Below, piece by piece: positions 7,658 through 16,731 of a DNA stretch of 57,105 nucleotides; the first letter of the stretch is position 1; each line of letters begins with the position of its first letter. Source of the stretch: CAZAYP01 sp964489425 [NCBI: uncultured Verrucomicrobiota bacterium] (GTDB lineage: Bacteria; Verrucomicrobiota; Kiritimatiellia; RZYC01); assembly GCA_964489425.1 (NCBI GenBank), contig CAZAYP010000003.1, positions 43,046-100,150 on the forward strand. The letters are read 5' to 3'. The notes beneath the pieces were generated by a model. It had not been told where the DNA came from. It made no database searches and saw only the letters and a program-made list of their open reading frames with translations. Both the position numbers and the translations under genes were made by a program.

Positions 7658-9715
7658 ATGAACCGATTCCAAAGGATTCCGGTCTTGCTCCTCTTGCTGG
7701 TTGCCGGCGGCATGCCCGCCGTGGCTGGGGCCCCCGCGCTACGCGTGGTCGGCGACCAGGATTACCCGCCCGTGACCTACCTGGAAAACGGTGAAGCCCA
7801 GGGAATTCATGTCGACATCATCCACGCCCTGGCCAAGGTCCTGGGCCGCGAGATGCGGGTGGAGCTGCTGGACTGGAACCTGGCCCAGCAGCAATGTCTT
7901 GCGGGACAGGCCGACCTGGTGACCGGCATGAGCATCACCGACGAACGCCGGAAATCCTGGGATTTTACCATTCCCATGTGGACCTTCGCCTATAACCTGT
8001 TTGTCCGCGACGACAATGTCGCGATCCACAAGGTTCAAGACCTTGCCGGCCGCCGCGTGGGCGTGACCGCCGGCGGGCTGCCGCGCCGGTTCATGGAGGC
8101 ACAGCCGGGCGTCACCGTGGTAATCGTGACCAATTCCATGGATGCTTTTGAACGGCTCCTGCGCGGGGAAATTGATGCCGCGGCCATGGACCAATGGGTT
8201 GGCAGCTACCTCCTTGAAAAGCACCGGATCTCCGGCGTAACCCTGGCCGGCGAGCCGTTTGCCAAGCTGGATGCGGGGTTGGCCGTGCCCAAGGGCCGGG
8301 AAGCCCTGCTGGCGGAACTGAACCGTGGCCTGGAGATTCTCGACATCCAGGGCACCATGGTCCGTATCCGGCAACAATGGGAACCCGAGGAAATGGTCAT
8401 GGTCTCGCGCGGCAAGGTGAAGCGGATGGTCCTCGAGACCGCGTTGGCCGGCACCGCCCTGCTGGTTGTGGTCATGGCGCTGTGGGTGATGGCCCTGCGC
8501 CGGCAACTCCGGATCCGCCGGCAAACCGAGGCCGCCCTGCGCCAGGCGCGGGATGAGGCCGAGGCCGCCAACCGGGCCAAGAGCTTTTTCCTGGCCAACA
8601 TGAGCCACGAAATCCGTACGCCCATGAACGCGATCATGGGGTTCGCCGACCTGGCACTGGAATCGGCCGTGGATGCCAAGCAGCGCAAGCAACTGGAGAT
8701 CGTCCGCTCCCGCAGCAACGACCTGTTGCTGCTGATCAACGATATTCTGGACCTGGCCCGCATCGAGGCCGACCACTTGGATCTCGGCCGGGAAACCCTC
8801 TCCCCCACCAGGATCATGGACGAGGTGGTCCAGATGTTCATGCCCGTGGCCGAGCAAAAAGGCCCGCGGCTCTGCCTGCAGCGCGCGGAACACGTGCCGG
8901 CCCAGGCCTCCGGCGATCCGCGCCGGCTGCGGCAGATCCTGGTCAACCTGGTGGGCAACGCCCTGAAATTCACAGACACCGGCGCCGTCACCCTGGGCGT
9001 TGATCGCGACCCGGCCGACCCGGGCGATGACGCCCTGCGGCTGCATTTCTGGGTGCAGGACACGGGCGCCGGCATAGCGGCGGACCAGTTGGACCGGATT
9101 TTCCTGCCGTTTACCCAGGCCGAGACAACCACCAGCGGCGACCGCGGCGGCGCCGGGCTGGGGCTGACCATTGTCCAGCGCCTGGTGCGCATGATGGGCG
9201 GCCGGATCTGGGTGCAAAGCGCGCCTGGACAAGGCAGCACCTTCCATGTCACGGTCCGGCTCCAGCCGCCGATGCCGGCGCTGGACGCGACGCCGGCCAC
9301 AGCCGCCACGGCGGCGGCCGCGGTGCCGCAATGGCGGGTCCTGGCAGTGGAAGACGACCCGGCCAGCTCCGTGTTGCTCAGCTCATTGCTGCAAAGCGCC
9401 GGCCATACCGCGGTCATGGTGACCCGGGGGCGCGAGGCGCTGGCCCGGTTGGCGGGCGACGATTTCGACCTGGTGCTGCTGGACATCAAGCTGCCGGACA
9501 TGGACGGCCTGGAAGTCACCCGCGCCATCCGCGACCCAAGCTCGGCCGTGCGCGACCACCGCATCCCGATCATCGCCTTGACGGCGTTTGCCATGGCCGG
9601 GGACCGCGAGCGTTGCCTGCAGGCGGGGGCCAACGCCTACATGGCCAAGCCCCTGAAGCCCCACGCGGTGCGCGAGCTCATTACGCAGACCATGGCCGCG
9701 TCAACCCGGCGCTGA
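7658..9715 (+). CDS. Hybrid sensor histidine kinase with periplasmic solute-binding domain
   Basis: 685 residues from ATG 7658; a longer frame upstream lies inside the HAD gene. Signal peptide 1-24. A family-3 solute-binding domain runs about 27-245 (LRVVGDQDYPPVTYLENGEA, GIHVDIIHALAKVLG, VGVTAGG), of the type that binds amino acids or similar polar molecules. One membrane helix lies at about 263-285. A short coiled coil leads into HisKA with SHEIRTPMN (phospho-His 317). The HATPase follows (NLVGNALKFTDTG, DTGAGI, GGAGLGLTIVQRLV), then a receiver domain with phospho-acceptor Asp 609 in LLDIKLPDMDG. It should sense an extracytoplasmic ligand and relay phosphate to its own receiver. No output regulator lies next to it, so its target is unknown. 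Confidence 0.9.
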   Translation: MNRFQRIPVLLLLLVAGGMPAVAGAPALRVVGDQDYPPVTYLENGEAQGIHVDIIHALAKVLGREMRVELLDWNLAQQQCLAGQADLVTGMSITDERRKSWDFTIPMWTFAYNLFVRDDNVAIHKVQDLAGRRVGVTAGGLPRRFMEAQPGVTVVIVTNSMDAFERLLRGEIDAAAMDQWVGSYLLEKHRISGVTLAGEPFAKLDAGLAVPKGREALLAELNRGLEILDIQGTMVRIRQQWEPEEMVMVSRGKVKRMVLETALAGTALLVVVMALWVMALRRQLRIRRQTEAALRQARDEAEAANRAKSFFLANMSHEIRTPMNAIMGFADLALESAVDAKQRKQLEIVRSRSNDLLLLINDILDLARIEADHLDLGRETLSPTRIMDEVVQMFMPVAEQKGPRLCLQRAEHVPAQASGDPRRLRQILVNLVGNALKFTDTGAVTLGVDRDPADPGDDALRLHFWVQDTGAGIAADQLDRIFLPFTQAETTTSGDRGGAGLGLTIVQRLVRMMGGRIWVQSAPGQGSTFHVTVRLQPPMPALDATPATAATAAAAVPQWRVLAVEDDPASSVLLSSLLQSAGHTAVMVTRGREALARLAGDDFDLVLLDIKLPDMDGLEVTRAIRDPSSAVRDHRIPIIALTAFAMAGDRERCLQAGANAYMAKPLKPHAVRELITQTMAASTRR

Positions 9716-9839
9716 TCGACATCCCCTGACGGCGGGTCCGGAGGCCCCCGCCCCACCTTGCCGCCGCACTCGGTCCAATGGTCCGACGTAGCGTCAGACG
9801 GATTCGACGGAGCGAACCCCTCCCCCTGGTGAACAGCGG

Positions 9840-12332
9840 CTACTTCCCGCCCACGTCGATATGCAGCGGCTGGGCGTGCCAGACCTTGTCGTTGTACTCG
9901 CGGATGCTGCGGTCGCTGGAGAACCAGCCCATGCGCGCCACGTTGAGGATGGCCATGCGCGCCCAGGCGCGCTTGTCGCGGTAGGCGGCTGCCACCCGGT
10001 CCTGGCACTGGCAGTAGGCGCGGTAGTCGGCCAGGTAGAAGAACCCGTCGCCGTTCTGGGTGAGCTCGTTGAACAGGTCCTGGAACAGGTCGCGCTGCTC
10101 CGGCGCGAAGTCGCCGTTGCGCAGGGTGTCCAGGGTCTCGCGCAGCTCGCTGTCGTTGTTGTAGTAATCCCAGGGGTTGTACCCGCGGCTGCGCAGGGCC
10201 TCGATTTCCTCGACCCGGTGACCAAAGATGAAGATGTTGTCCTCACCCACGTGCTGGGCAATCTCGATGTTGGCGCCGTCCCACGTGCCGATGGTCAGCG
10301 CGCCATTGAGCGAGAGTTTCATGTTGCCCGTGCCCGACGCCTCGAGGCCGGCGGTGGAAATCTGCTCGGACAAGTCCGCGGCCGGGATGATGCGCTCGGC
10401 CAGGGTGACGTTGTAGTTCGGCAGGAACAGCACCTTGAGCCGGCCGGCCACGGCCGCGTCGTGGTTGATGATCAGGCTCAGGTTGTTGATCAGCTTGATC
10501 ACCCGCTTGGCGATCGCATAGGAGGGCGCGGACTTGGCCGCGAAGATGAACGTGCGGGGCGTCATCTCCTGGTGCGGATCCTTTTTCAGGCGGTGGTACA
10601 GGGTGATGATGTGCATCACATTCAAAAGCTGCCGCTTGTACATGTGCAGGCGCTTGATCTGCACGTCGAACAAGGAATCCAGCAGCACCTCCTGGCCGAG
10701 CTCGTGGTGGATGTATTCCGCCAGGTGCTTCTTGTTCTGCGCCTTGATTTGCAGGAACTGGTCCTGGAACCCGGGGTCCACGGCCAGCGGCTCGAGCTGG
10801 CGCAACTGCTCCAGGTCACGGGCCCAGTCCGGGCCGATGTGCGCGGTGATCAGCGCCGCCAGGTCCGGGTTGCAGATGGCCAGCCAGCGCCGCGGCGTGA
10901 TGCCGTTGGTGATGTTGAGAAAGCGGTCCGGGAAAAAGTCGGAAAACTTCTTCATGACCTGGGTCTTGAGCAGCTCCGAGTGCAGCGCGGACACCCCGTT
11001 CACCGCGTGGCTGCCCACGACCGCCAGGTTGGCCATGCGCACCTGCTTGACCGGGTCCTCCTCGATCAGCGAGAGGTCGCGCATCATGTCCGTGTTGCCG
11101 GGATAACGCAGCTCAACCTGCTGCAGGAACCGCGCGTTGATCTCGTAAATGATCTGCAGGTGGCGGGGCAGCACTTTTTCGAACGTCTCCACCGGCCACT
11201 TCTCCAGCGCCTCGGCCATGAGGGTGTGGTTGGTGAACGAGCAGGTTTTGACAGTGACATCCCAGGCGTCGTTCCACGGCAACTTCTCTTCATCGATCAG
11301 GCAGCGCATCAGTTCGGCCACGGTCATGGCCGGGTGGGTATCGTTGAGCTGGATCGCGTTTTTCTCGGCCAGCATGCGCAGGTCGTTGTGCTTTTTCTTG
11401 AAGCGCCGGATGATGTCGCGCACGGCGCAGGTCACCAGGAAATACTCCTGGATCAGGCGCAGCTCGCGGCCGGCAAACGTGCTGTCCGCGGGATAGAGCA
11501 CCTTGGTGACGTTTTCGGCCCAGTTTTTCTCGGCCACGGCCTGGGCGTAGTCGCCGCGGTTGAACGCGTCGAGGTGGAACCCGCGCGCGGCCTGGGCCTT
11601 CCACAGGCGCAGGATGTTGACCGAGTTGGTGCCGTAGCCGACAATGGGCATGTCGTAGGGAATGCCTTCGAACATCTGCCAATCCAGCCAGACCTGCTCC
11701 TCGCCCTTGCGCGACGAGGTGCGTTGCTTTTCGATCCGGCCGTAGATCAGCACCGGCAGGGTGTATTCCGGCCGCACCATTTCCCAGGGGAACGGCAGGG
11801 TCAGCCAGTCGTCGGGGCTTTCGTTCTGCCAGCCTTCGAGGATATCCTGGCGAAAAATGCCGAACTCGTAGCGCAGCCCGTAGCCGTAGGCCGGCATTTC
11901 CTGGGCGGCCAGCGAGTCCAGGTAACACGCGGCCAGGCGGCCCAGGCCCCCGTTGCCCAGGCCCGGCTCAACATCCATATCCGTCAGCGAATCGAGGCTC
12001 AGGCCCAGCTCCTGGAGCGCTTCCATGGCGGGCTGCCAGCATCCGAGGGCCAGCAGGTTGTTCTTGAGGAACTTGCCGATCAGGAACTCCATGGAGAGAT
12101 AGTAGATCCGCTTGACGTCCTGGTCGACGTACGCGGCCTGGGTGGTGATGAAGCGCTCGACGATCAGGTCGCGGATGGCGTAGGAAAAGCTGTAAAAAAG
12201 GTCGTACGGCGTGGCCGTGCGCGCGTCTTTGCCGCGTGAAAACCGCAGGTGAAACTTCGTCAGATCCCGGATCTGCGGGGCGGTCACGTTCTTGAACAGG
12301 TGCAGATCGCTGTATTCCGTGGTGGACTTCAT
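9840..12332 (-). CDS. glgP: Glycogen/starch (alpha-glucan) phosphorylase
   Basis: 830 residues, the usual length for family GT35. It removes glucose units from alpha-1,4-glucan as glucose-1-phosphate using pyridoxal phosphate. Seen are IYYLSMEFLIGKFLKNNL near the N-terminus, GNGGLGRLAACYLDSLA, AIQLNDTHPAM, ITNGITPRRWL, KRLHMYKRQLLN and the PLP-lysine region EASGTGNMKLSLNGALTIGT. Start 12332 is preceded by AAGGAGG. It stands alone on its strand; the next gene upstream diverges. No other glycogen gene is in the window. Confidence 0.95.
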   Translation of the reverse strand: MKSTTEYSDLHLFKNVTAPQIRDLTKFHLRFSRGKDARTATPYDLFYSFSYAIRDLIVERFITTQAAYVDQDVKRIYYLSMEFLIGKFLKNNLLALGCWQPAMEALQELGLSLDSLTDMDVEPGLGNGGLGRLAACYLDSLAAQEMPAYGYGLRYEFGIFRQDILEGWQNESPDDWLTLPFPWEMVRPEYTLPVLIYGRIEKQRTSSRKGEEQVWLDWQMFEGIPYDMPIVGYGTNSVNILRLWKAQAARGFHLDAFNRGDYAQAVAEKNWAENVTKVLYPADSTFAGRELRLIQEYFLVTCAVRDIIRRFKKKHNDLRMLAEKNAIQLNDTHPAMTVAELMRCLIDEEKLPWNDAWDVTVKTCSFTNHTLMAEALEKWPVETFEKVLPRHLQIIYEINARFLQQVELRYPGNTDMMRDLSLIEEDPVKQVRMANLAVVGSHAVNGVSALHSELLKTQVMKKFSDFFPDRFLNITNGITPRRWLAICNPDLAALITAHIGPDWARDLEQLRQLEPLAVDPGFQDQFLQIKAQNKKHLAEYIHHELGQEVLLDSLFDVQIKRLHMYKRQLLNVMHIITLYHRLKKDPHQEMTPRTFIFAAKSAPSYAIAKRVIKLINNLSLIINHDAAVAGRLKVLFLPNYNVTLAERIIPAADLSEQISTAGLEASGTGNMKLSLNGALTIGTWDGANIEIAQHVGEDNIFIFGHRVEEIEALRSRGYNPWDYYNNDSELRETLDTLRNGDFAPEQRDLFQDLFNELTQNGDGFFYLADYRAYCQCQDRVAAAYRDKRAWARMAILNVARMGWFSSDRSIREYNDKVWHAQPLHIDVGGK

Positions 12333-12377
12333 GGCCTGAGCCTCCTTGTTGGCTGGTGGCAGCTACCCTTTATTCCC

Positions 12378-12407
12378 ATTATAGTTATCGTCATTGGCGC
12401 TTGCCAG
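12378..12407 (-). promoter_or_regulatory. Putative sigma70-type promoter for glgP
   Basis: On the minus strand a perfect TATAAT (12378-12383) lies 18 bp downstream of CTGGCA (12402-12407). The predicted transcript start is about 40 bases before the glgP ATG. Inferred by eye. Confidence 0.45.
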
Positions 12408-12456
12408 CCACTATACTGGTCGGGATGGAAAACCTGCAACCCCGAAGGCGTAAAAA

Positions 12457-13095
12457 ATGAAAACCATCCTGTACGCGGCCGCCGTGACGGCCGGCATGTT
12501 GTTGCTGTCCGGTTGCCTGGTCTGCTCGCTGAACCCCCATTACGCCCAGGACGCGGTCGTCGACATACCGCCCGAGCTGGTCGGCCTCTGGGCGCAATTC
12601 GACCCGGAGGATCAGGAGCTCCAGGCCCAGCCGCCCTGGGTGTTCGGCGAAGAAAGCATCACCACGTTTTGCCCGGCCGGCGGCTCGGGCACGCTGGCCG
12701 CGGTGTACTTCAAGGTCGGCGACCAACTGTTCACCGACACCACGCCCGCGCATCCCGACGAGCAGCAGCTCAGCCCCTGGTGGACCCTGCACACCCTGCC
12801 CCTGCACCTCCTGTGCCGCGTGTCCCTGGTCACCAACCACATGGTCCTGACGCCGCTGGACCTGGACTGGTTCCGCGCCGCCCTGGCGGACGGCCGCGTG
12901 GATCTGCCCCAGGTCGACCTCGATAGCGGCGACTCCTGCCTGGTCACCGCCGATCCGGAAGCCTGGATGGGGTTCCTGGAGGAATACGGCCACAGCGCCG
13001 AGGCCTTCTCGACGGACCGGGCCTGTGCGTTCGTTCGCGCCGACGCCGCAACCCGCCCCGCGAAACCCGCGCCCGCGCCGCTTGATCCCGATTAA
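12457..13095 (+). CDS. Putative lipoprotein of unknown function
   Basis: 212 residues. It begins MKTILYAAAVTAGMLLLSGC, a clear lipoprotein signal with lipobox LSGC, so Cys20 should be lipidated. The mature part is acidic and fairly plain (PPELVGLWAQFDPEDQ, VGDQLFTDTTPAHPDE, CLVTADPEAWMGFLEEYGHSAEAF). Its GLW..F pattern recalls small envelope lipoproteins that sense or bind ligands, but I cannot assign a family. The last four bases overlap the end of the convergent symporter gene. Confidence 0.75.
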   Translation: MKTILYAAAVTAGMLLLSGCLVCSLNPHYAQDAVVDIPPELVGLWAQFDPEDQELQAQPPWVFGEESITTFCPAGGSGTLAAVYFKVGDQLFTDTTPAHPDEQQLSPWWTLHTLPLHLLCRVSLVTNHMVLTPLDLDWFRAALADGRVDLPQVDLDSGDSCLVTADPEAWMGFLEEYGHSAEAFSTDRACAFVRADAATRPAKPAPAPLDPD

Positions 13096-14567
13096 GTCCG
13101 CGCCGCGGGCCGGCCCAGGCCGGCGAACGCGCGGTCCAGGCGCCCGGCCTCCGGCGCCCGGGTGAGCCAGCTCACCACCGGCACGATCGCGAACGGCACG
13201 ATCATGGCCAGCGACGCGCTGATCGGGCTGTTGTTCGGGCCCCAGGCGAAGAAGAACACCACCGCGATGGCCAGGCCGCTGGCCATGCCCGCCCACACGC
13301 CCGCCTGCGTGGCGCGCTTCCAGAACAGGCCGTACAGGTACGGCGCCATGAAGGCGCCCGCCACTGCGCCCCAGGACAACGACATCAGCGTGACGATCAC
13401 GTCGAACGGGTAGATGGCCAGCGCCATGGACAAGAGGACAAACAGGGCGTTCAGCCAGCGCATCAGGCGCAGGGTGAAATCATGCTTGGCCTGCGACGCC
13501 CGGTGCTGCTGGTAAATGTCGATCGCGATCGCCGACGAGGACACCAGCACCAGCGAGGCCAGCGTGGACATGGAGGCCGACAGGATCAGCAGCAGGATCA
13601 GGGCCATCAGGCCCGGCGGCAGATGGGTCTTGAGCATCTCGGGGATAATCATGTCGAAGTTCGGCTTGCCGCCCGTCAGCGGCGGCTTGTCCATGAACAC
13701 GTGCGCCAGCGCGCCGGTGTAGTAGGCCACGAACACGATGACCAGCGCGAACAGCGTGGTCACCAGCGCGGCCGTGCGGATGACCTTCTCGTTCTTGATG
13801 GAGTAAAATTTCTGCACCATCTGCGGCAGGCCCCAGGTCCCGAACGAGGTCATGAACACCAGCGCGCCCAGCAGCAGCCACCCCGGCTGCTTGGCCGGCG
13901 GCACGTGCAACGGGTAGTTGGCCTGGATGGTCTGGATCGCGGTCATGAAACCGCCGGCCTTGGTCGTCAGCACGGCCACCATGGCGATCGACCCCACCAG
14001 CATGATCAGCCCCTGGACAAAGTCCGTGATGGTCACCGCGAAGTAGCCGCCCAGCACCAGGTAAATGCCGGTGATCGCGGTCATGATGAACACCGCGGTT
14101 TCGTAGGGAATGTTGAAGTTCACCTCGAACAGGTGTGCCAGGCCCTTGTACACCGAGGCGGAATAGGGCAGCAGGAAAATGAAGATGATCGTGGCGCTGA
14201 AAATCCGCATCGCCGACGACCCGAACCGCGCCTCGAAAAACTCGGGCATGGTCATGACGTTGAGGTTGTGGGTCATGACCCGCGTGCGGTGGGCCAGCAC
14301 CAGCCACGCCAGCAGGGACCCGACCAGGACGTTGCCCACGGCGATCCACAGGTCGCGCAGGCCGAACCCCCACCCCAGCTTGCCCGCGAACCCGATGAAC
14401 AGCACCGCCGAGAAATACGTCGTGCCGTAGGACAGCGCCGACACCACCGGCCCGATCTGCCGGCCGCCAAGGAAAAAGTCGTTGAGGTTCTTGGTTTTCA
14501 CCATGCCCCAGATGCCCAGCGCCACCATCAGCCCCAGGTAAACGATCAGCAATACCAACGCCAACAT
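13092..14567 (-). CDS. Sodium:solute symporter (SSS family)
   Basis: 491 residues with about 13 hydrophobic segments, the normal size and topology for the SSS/PutP family. Recognisable parts are the N-terminal MLALVLLIVYLGLMVALGIW, DFFLGGRQIGPVVSALSYGTTYFSA, GLRDLWIAVGNVLVG, TMPEFFEARFGS, GGYFAVTITDFVQGLIMLVG and the LSASMSTLASLVLVSSSAIAIDIY stretch that carries the Na2-type serine-rich site. It imports an organic solute with Na+; substrate not readable. Single gene, convergent with the lipoprotein (4 bp overlap). Confidence 0.9.
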   Translation of the reverse strand: MLALVLLIVYLGLMVALGIWGMVKTKNLNDFFLGGRQIGPVVSALSYGTTYFSAVLFIGFAGKLGWGFGLRDLWIAVGNVLVGSLLAWLVLAHRTRVMTHNLNVMTMPEFFEARFGSSAMRIFSATIIFIFLLPYSASVYKGLAHLFEVNFNIPYETAVFIMTAITGIYLVLGGYFAVTITDFVQGLIMLVGSIAMVAVLTTKAGGFMTAIQTIQANYPLHVPPAKQPGWLLLGALVFMTSFGTWGLPQMVQKFYSIKNEKVIRTAALVTTLFALVIVFVAYYTGALAHVFMDKPPLTGGKPNFDMIIPEMLKTHLPPGLMALILLLILSASMSTLASLVLVSSSAIAIDIYQQHRASQAKHDFTLRLMRWLNALFVLLSMALAIYPFDVIVTLMSLSWGAVAGAFMAPYLYGLFWKRATQAGVWAGMASGLAIAVVFFFAWGPNNSPISASLAMIVPFAIVPVVSWLTRAPEAGRLDRAFAGLGRPAART

Positions 14568-14848
14568 GCCACACCTGCCTTCCCTAGTATTTTTTCACAA
14601 CGCGCGGCATACCCTAGCAAAGTTCCGTGATATTTAAACTTTAAAAAAGAACCCGGCGAAGCGGCGGCCGCTGGCGATTAATGGATGGCGGGCCCCACCG
14701 CCAACGCATGGCCCGCACCGCGCCGCCGGGGCGCCGAACTGCAGGCGCGCAAGTTCGCCAACTTCGCCGTTGACCCGGCAGGCAACGGGCTGCTAATCTC
14801 GCCGCCCGTTACCAATTAAATAAAAAGCAAGGCAAGGAATGGTGTGTC
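14568..14848. other. Intergenic region between symporter and PpiD-like gene
   Basis: 281 bp holding divergent control regions. An AT-rich patch (14626-14650) probably serves the symporter promoter. A 7-bp inverted repeat (AACGGGC ... GCCCGTT) lies at about 14783-14810. A 44-codon frame (14685-14819, ending AGNGLLISPPVTN) has no ribosome-binding site and no recognisable family, so it is not called as a gene. Confidence 0.4.
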
Positions 14849-16681
14849 ATGGCAATGATGATTAGCCGGTTTCACAAGTTGATCCAGTCGCGCATCCTGT
14901 GGCTGTTCATCCTGGTCATCATCGTGTTTTCGTTCGTGATCTGGGGCATGCAGTGGCCGTCGCAGAAGGGTCTGGAAATCGAAGCCAACTCGCTGGGCAT
15001 GCTCGATGGCCAGCACGTGACGCGCGAGGAGTTCAACCAGGCCTACGCCAACACGTACCTGTCCGTGTGCATGATGGTCGGCCGGCCCATCCGCACGACC
15101 CCCAAGATCGACGAGGATTTGCGCAAGAACGCATGGCGCCGGCTGGCCGAGCTCAGGGAAGCCAAGAAACTGGGGTTCGAGGTGTCCAACGAGGACGTGG
15201 TCCTGACCATCCAGAACCAGCCCTTTTTCCTGCAGCAGGGCCGGTTTGATCCCAGCCGCTACCAGGGATTCGTGGAAAACTTCCTGCGCAACATCGGGTT
15301 CGGCGAGCGGCAGTTCGAGGAGCATATCCGCGAGGAAATCATGCTCCAGCGCATGCGCAACATGCTCAGCCAGGCGGTGCTGATCGCGCCGTACGAGATG
15401 CAGCGCACGTTCGCCACGATCAGCGACGTTTTTGATATCGATTACGTCGCCATCACGGCCAGCAACGTGGCCGCCGGCGTGGCGATCACGGACGACGACG
15501 CCGAGGCCCTGTTTGCCGAGGATCCCAAGGCCTTTACCCTGCCGCCCAAAATGCAGGTCAAGTACGTGCGCTTCGCGGTGGCGGACTTTCCCGTGACCGA
15601 GGAAATCGACGACATGGACGCCCTGGACTATTACAACGACCACATTGACGACTTCACCACCCTGGCGCCCACCAACGAGACCGCCGCCGCCGCGGCCAGC
15701 AACCTCCTGGCGCAGGCGGGCGCCACGGTCACCACGCCGTTTGAGGAGGTCAAAACCAACATCGTGCTGCGGATGCTGGAGCAGGCGGCGCGCGACAAGG
15801 CCGCGGACGCGGCCACGGATTTCGTGGTCGACCTGGCGCCCGACCGCCTGGGCCGGGCGCCGGACTTCGACCAGTTGGCCCACTCCAACGACCTGGAGAT
15901 GTTCACCACGCCGTTTTTCTCCGTGTACGACGAGGTGGACGGGGTGGAAGCGGGCAAGGCGTTCAACGAGGCGGCGTTTGCCCTGCGCGACAATGCCGAC
16001 GACTATTTCACGGACGCGATCGTCGCCTCCAACTTCGTGTACGTGGCGGCGTTCGCCGCGCGGCAGGAGGAGCGCGTGCCCGAGTTCAAGGAAATCGCGG
16101 AGCAGGCCCGGGAAGCCGCCTTGGCGCGCGCCGAGGAGCGAGCCCTGGCACGCAAGGCCGGCGAGGTCATGACCACGGCCGAGGCCGGGATCGAGCGCGG
16201 GGAATCCTTTGCCAAGGCGGTCGCGGCCTTCGACCTGCCCCTGGTCCAGTTGACCAACACCACCGTGGCCACGGGCTTTGAGACCAACGCGTTTGCGGAC
16301 GTGCTCATCCCCGCGGTGCTGGCCCATAACCAGGGCGAACTGGTCGGCCCGGTCACCAACCTGGACACCATCATCGTGGGCTACGTGGCCCGGCGCGCGG
16401 CCGGCGACACGGCCACGTTCACCCCCATGCGGCCGCAGATCGTCGAGGCCCTCCGCCGCGAGCGGTCCAAGAACCTGTACGGCGAGTGGCAGGACTACCT
16501 CCTGCGCGCCGGGAAATTCGAGGAAAAGGCCACGCCGGAGCTGCTCGAGGAAGAGCTCGAAGCCGAGGAAGAAGACTTGGAAGCCGAGGCAGCCGACGCC
16601 ACGGCCGATGACCCCGCCGCCACGCCACCGGACGACCCGAACCCGGCGGCGGATCCGGAACCCGCCCCGGCCGGCCGCTAG
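14849..16681 (+). CDS. SurA/PpiD-like periplasmic folding factor
   Basis: 610 residues. It begins with a short cytoplasmic stretch and one membrane anchor (SRILWLFILVIIVFSFVIWGMQWP, about 14-37), followed by a SurA-N-type chaperone domain (LDGQHVTREEFNQAYANTYL, EVSNEDVVLTIQNQPFF, GFGERQFEEHIREEIML). This is the PpiD arrangement: anchored in the inner membrane, facing the periplasm, helping secreted proteins fold. I see no clear complete parvulin active site in the middle (about 210-480), so isomerase activity is doubtful. The C-terminal 60 residues are acidic and Ala/Pro-rich. AGGA ten bases before ATG 14849 supports this start. It is followed after 50 bp by deoB, perhaps as one transcript. 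Confidence 0.75.
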   Translation: MAMMISRFHKLIQSRILWLFILVIIVFSFVIWGMQWPSQKGLEIEANSLGMLDGQHVTREEFNQAYANTYLSVCMMVGRPIRTTPKIDEDLRKNAWRRLAELREAKKLGFEVSNEDVVLTIQNQPFFLQQGRFDPSRYQGFVENFLRNIGFGERQFEEHIREEIMLQRMRNMLSQAVLIAPYEMQRTFATISDVFDIDYVAITASNVAAGVAITDDDAEALFAEDPKAFTLPPKMQVKYVRFAVADFPVTEEIDDMDALDYYNDHIDDFTTLAPTNETAAAAASNLLAQAGATVTTPFEEVKTNIVLRMLEQAARDKAADAATDFVVDLAPDRLGRAPDFDQLAHSNDLEMFTTPFFSVYDEVDGVEAGKAFNEAAFALRDNADDYFTDAIVASNFVYVAAFAARQEERVPEFKEIAEQAREAALARAEERALARKAGEVMTTAEAGIERGESFAKAVAAFDLPLVQLTNTTVATGFETNAFADVLIPAVLAHNQGELVGPVTNLDTIIVGYVARRAAGDTATFTPMRPQIVEALRRERSKNLYGEWQDYLLRAGKFEEKATPELLEEELEAEEEDLEAEAADATADDPAATPPDDPNPAADPEPAPAGR

Positions 16682-16731
16682 CCCTCCCGGCGCGGCCGCG
16701 GCCGCGCCGACAACCGAATAAGGAGCCCCGC

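Noticed and set aside
9716-9839. GGCGGG...CCCGCC stem between the sensor kinase and glgP as a terminator
   Set aside because: Imperfect stem and no T-run on either strand; not enough to call.
9861-12239. 792-codon plus-strand frame opposite glgP
   Set aside because: Antisense of a complete glycogen phosphorylase; no recognisable domain.
14685-14819. 44-codon frame upstream of the PpiD-like gene
   Set aside because: No Shine-Dalgarno, no recognised family; could be chance in GC-rich DNA.
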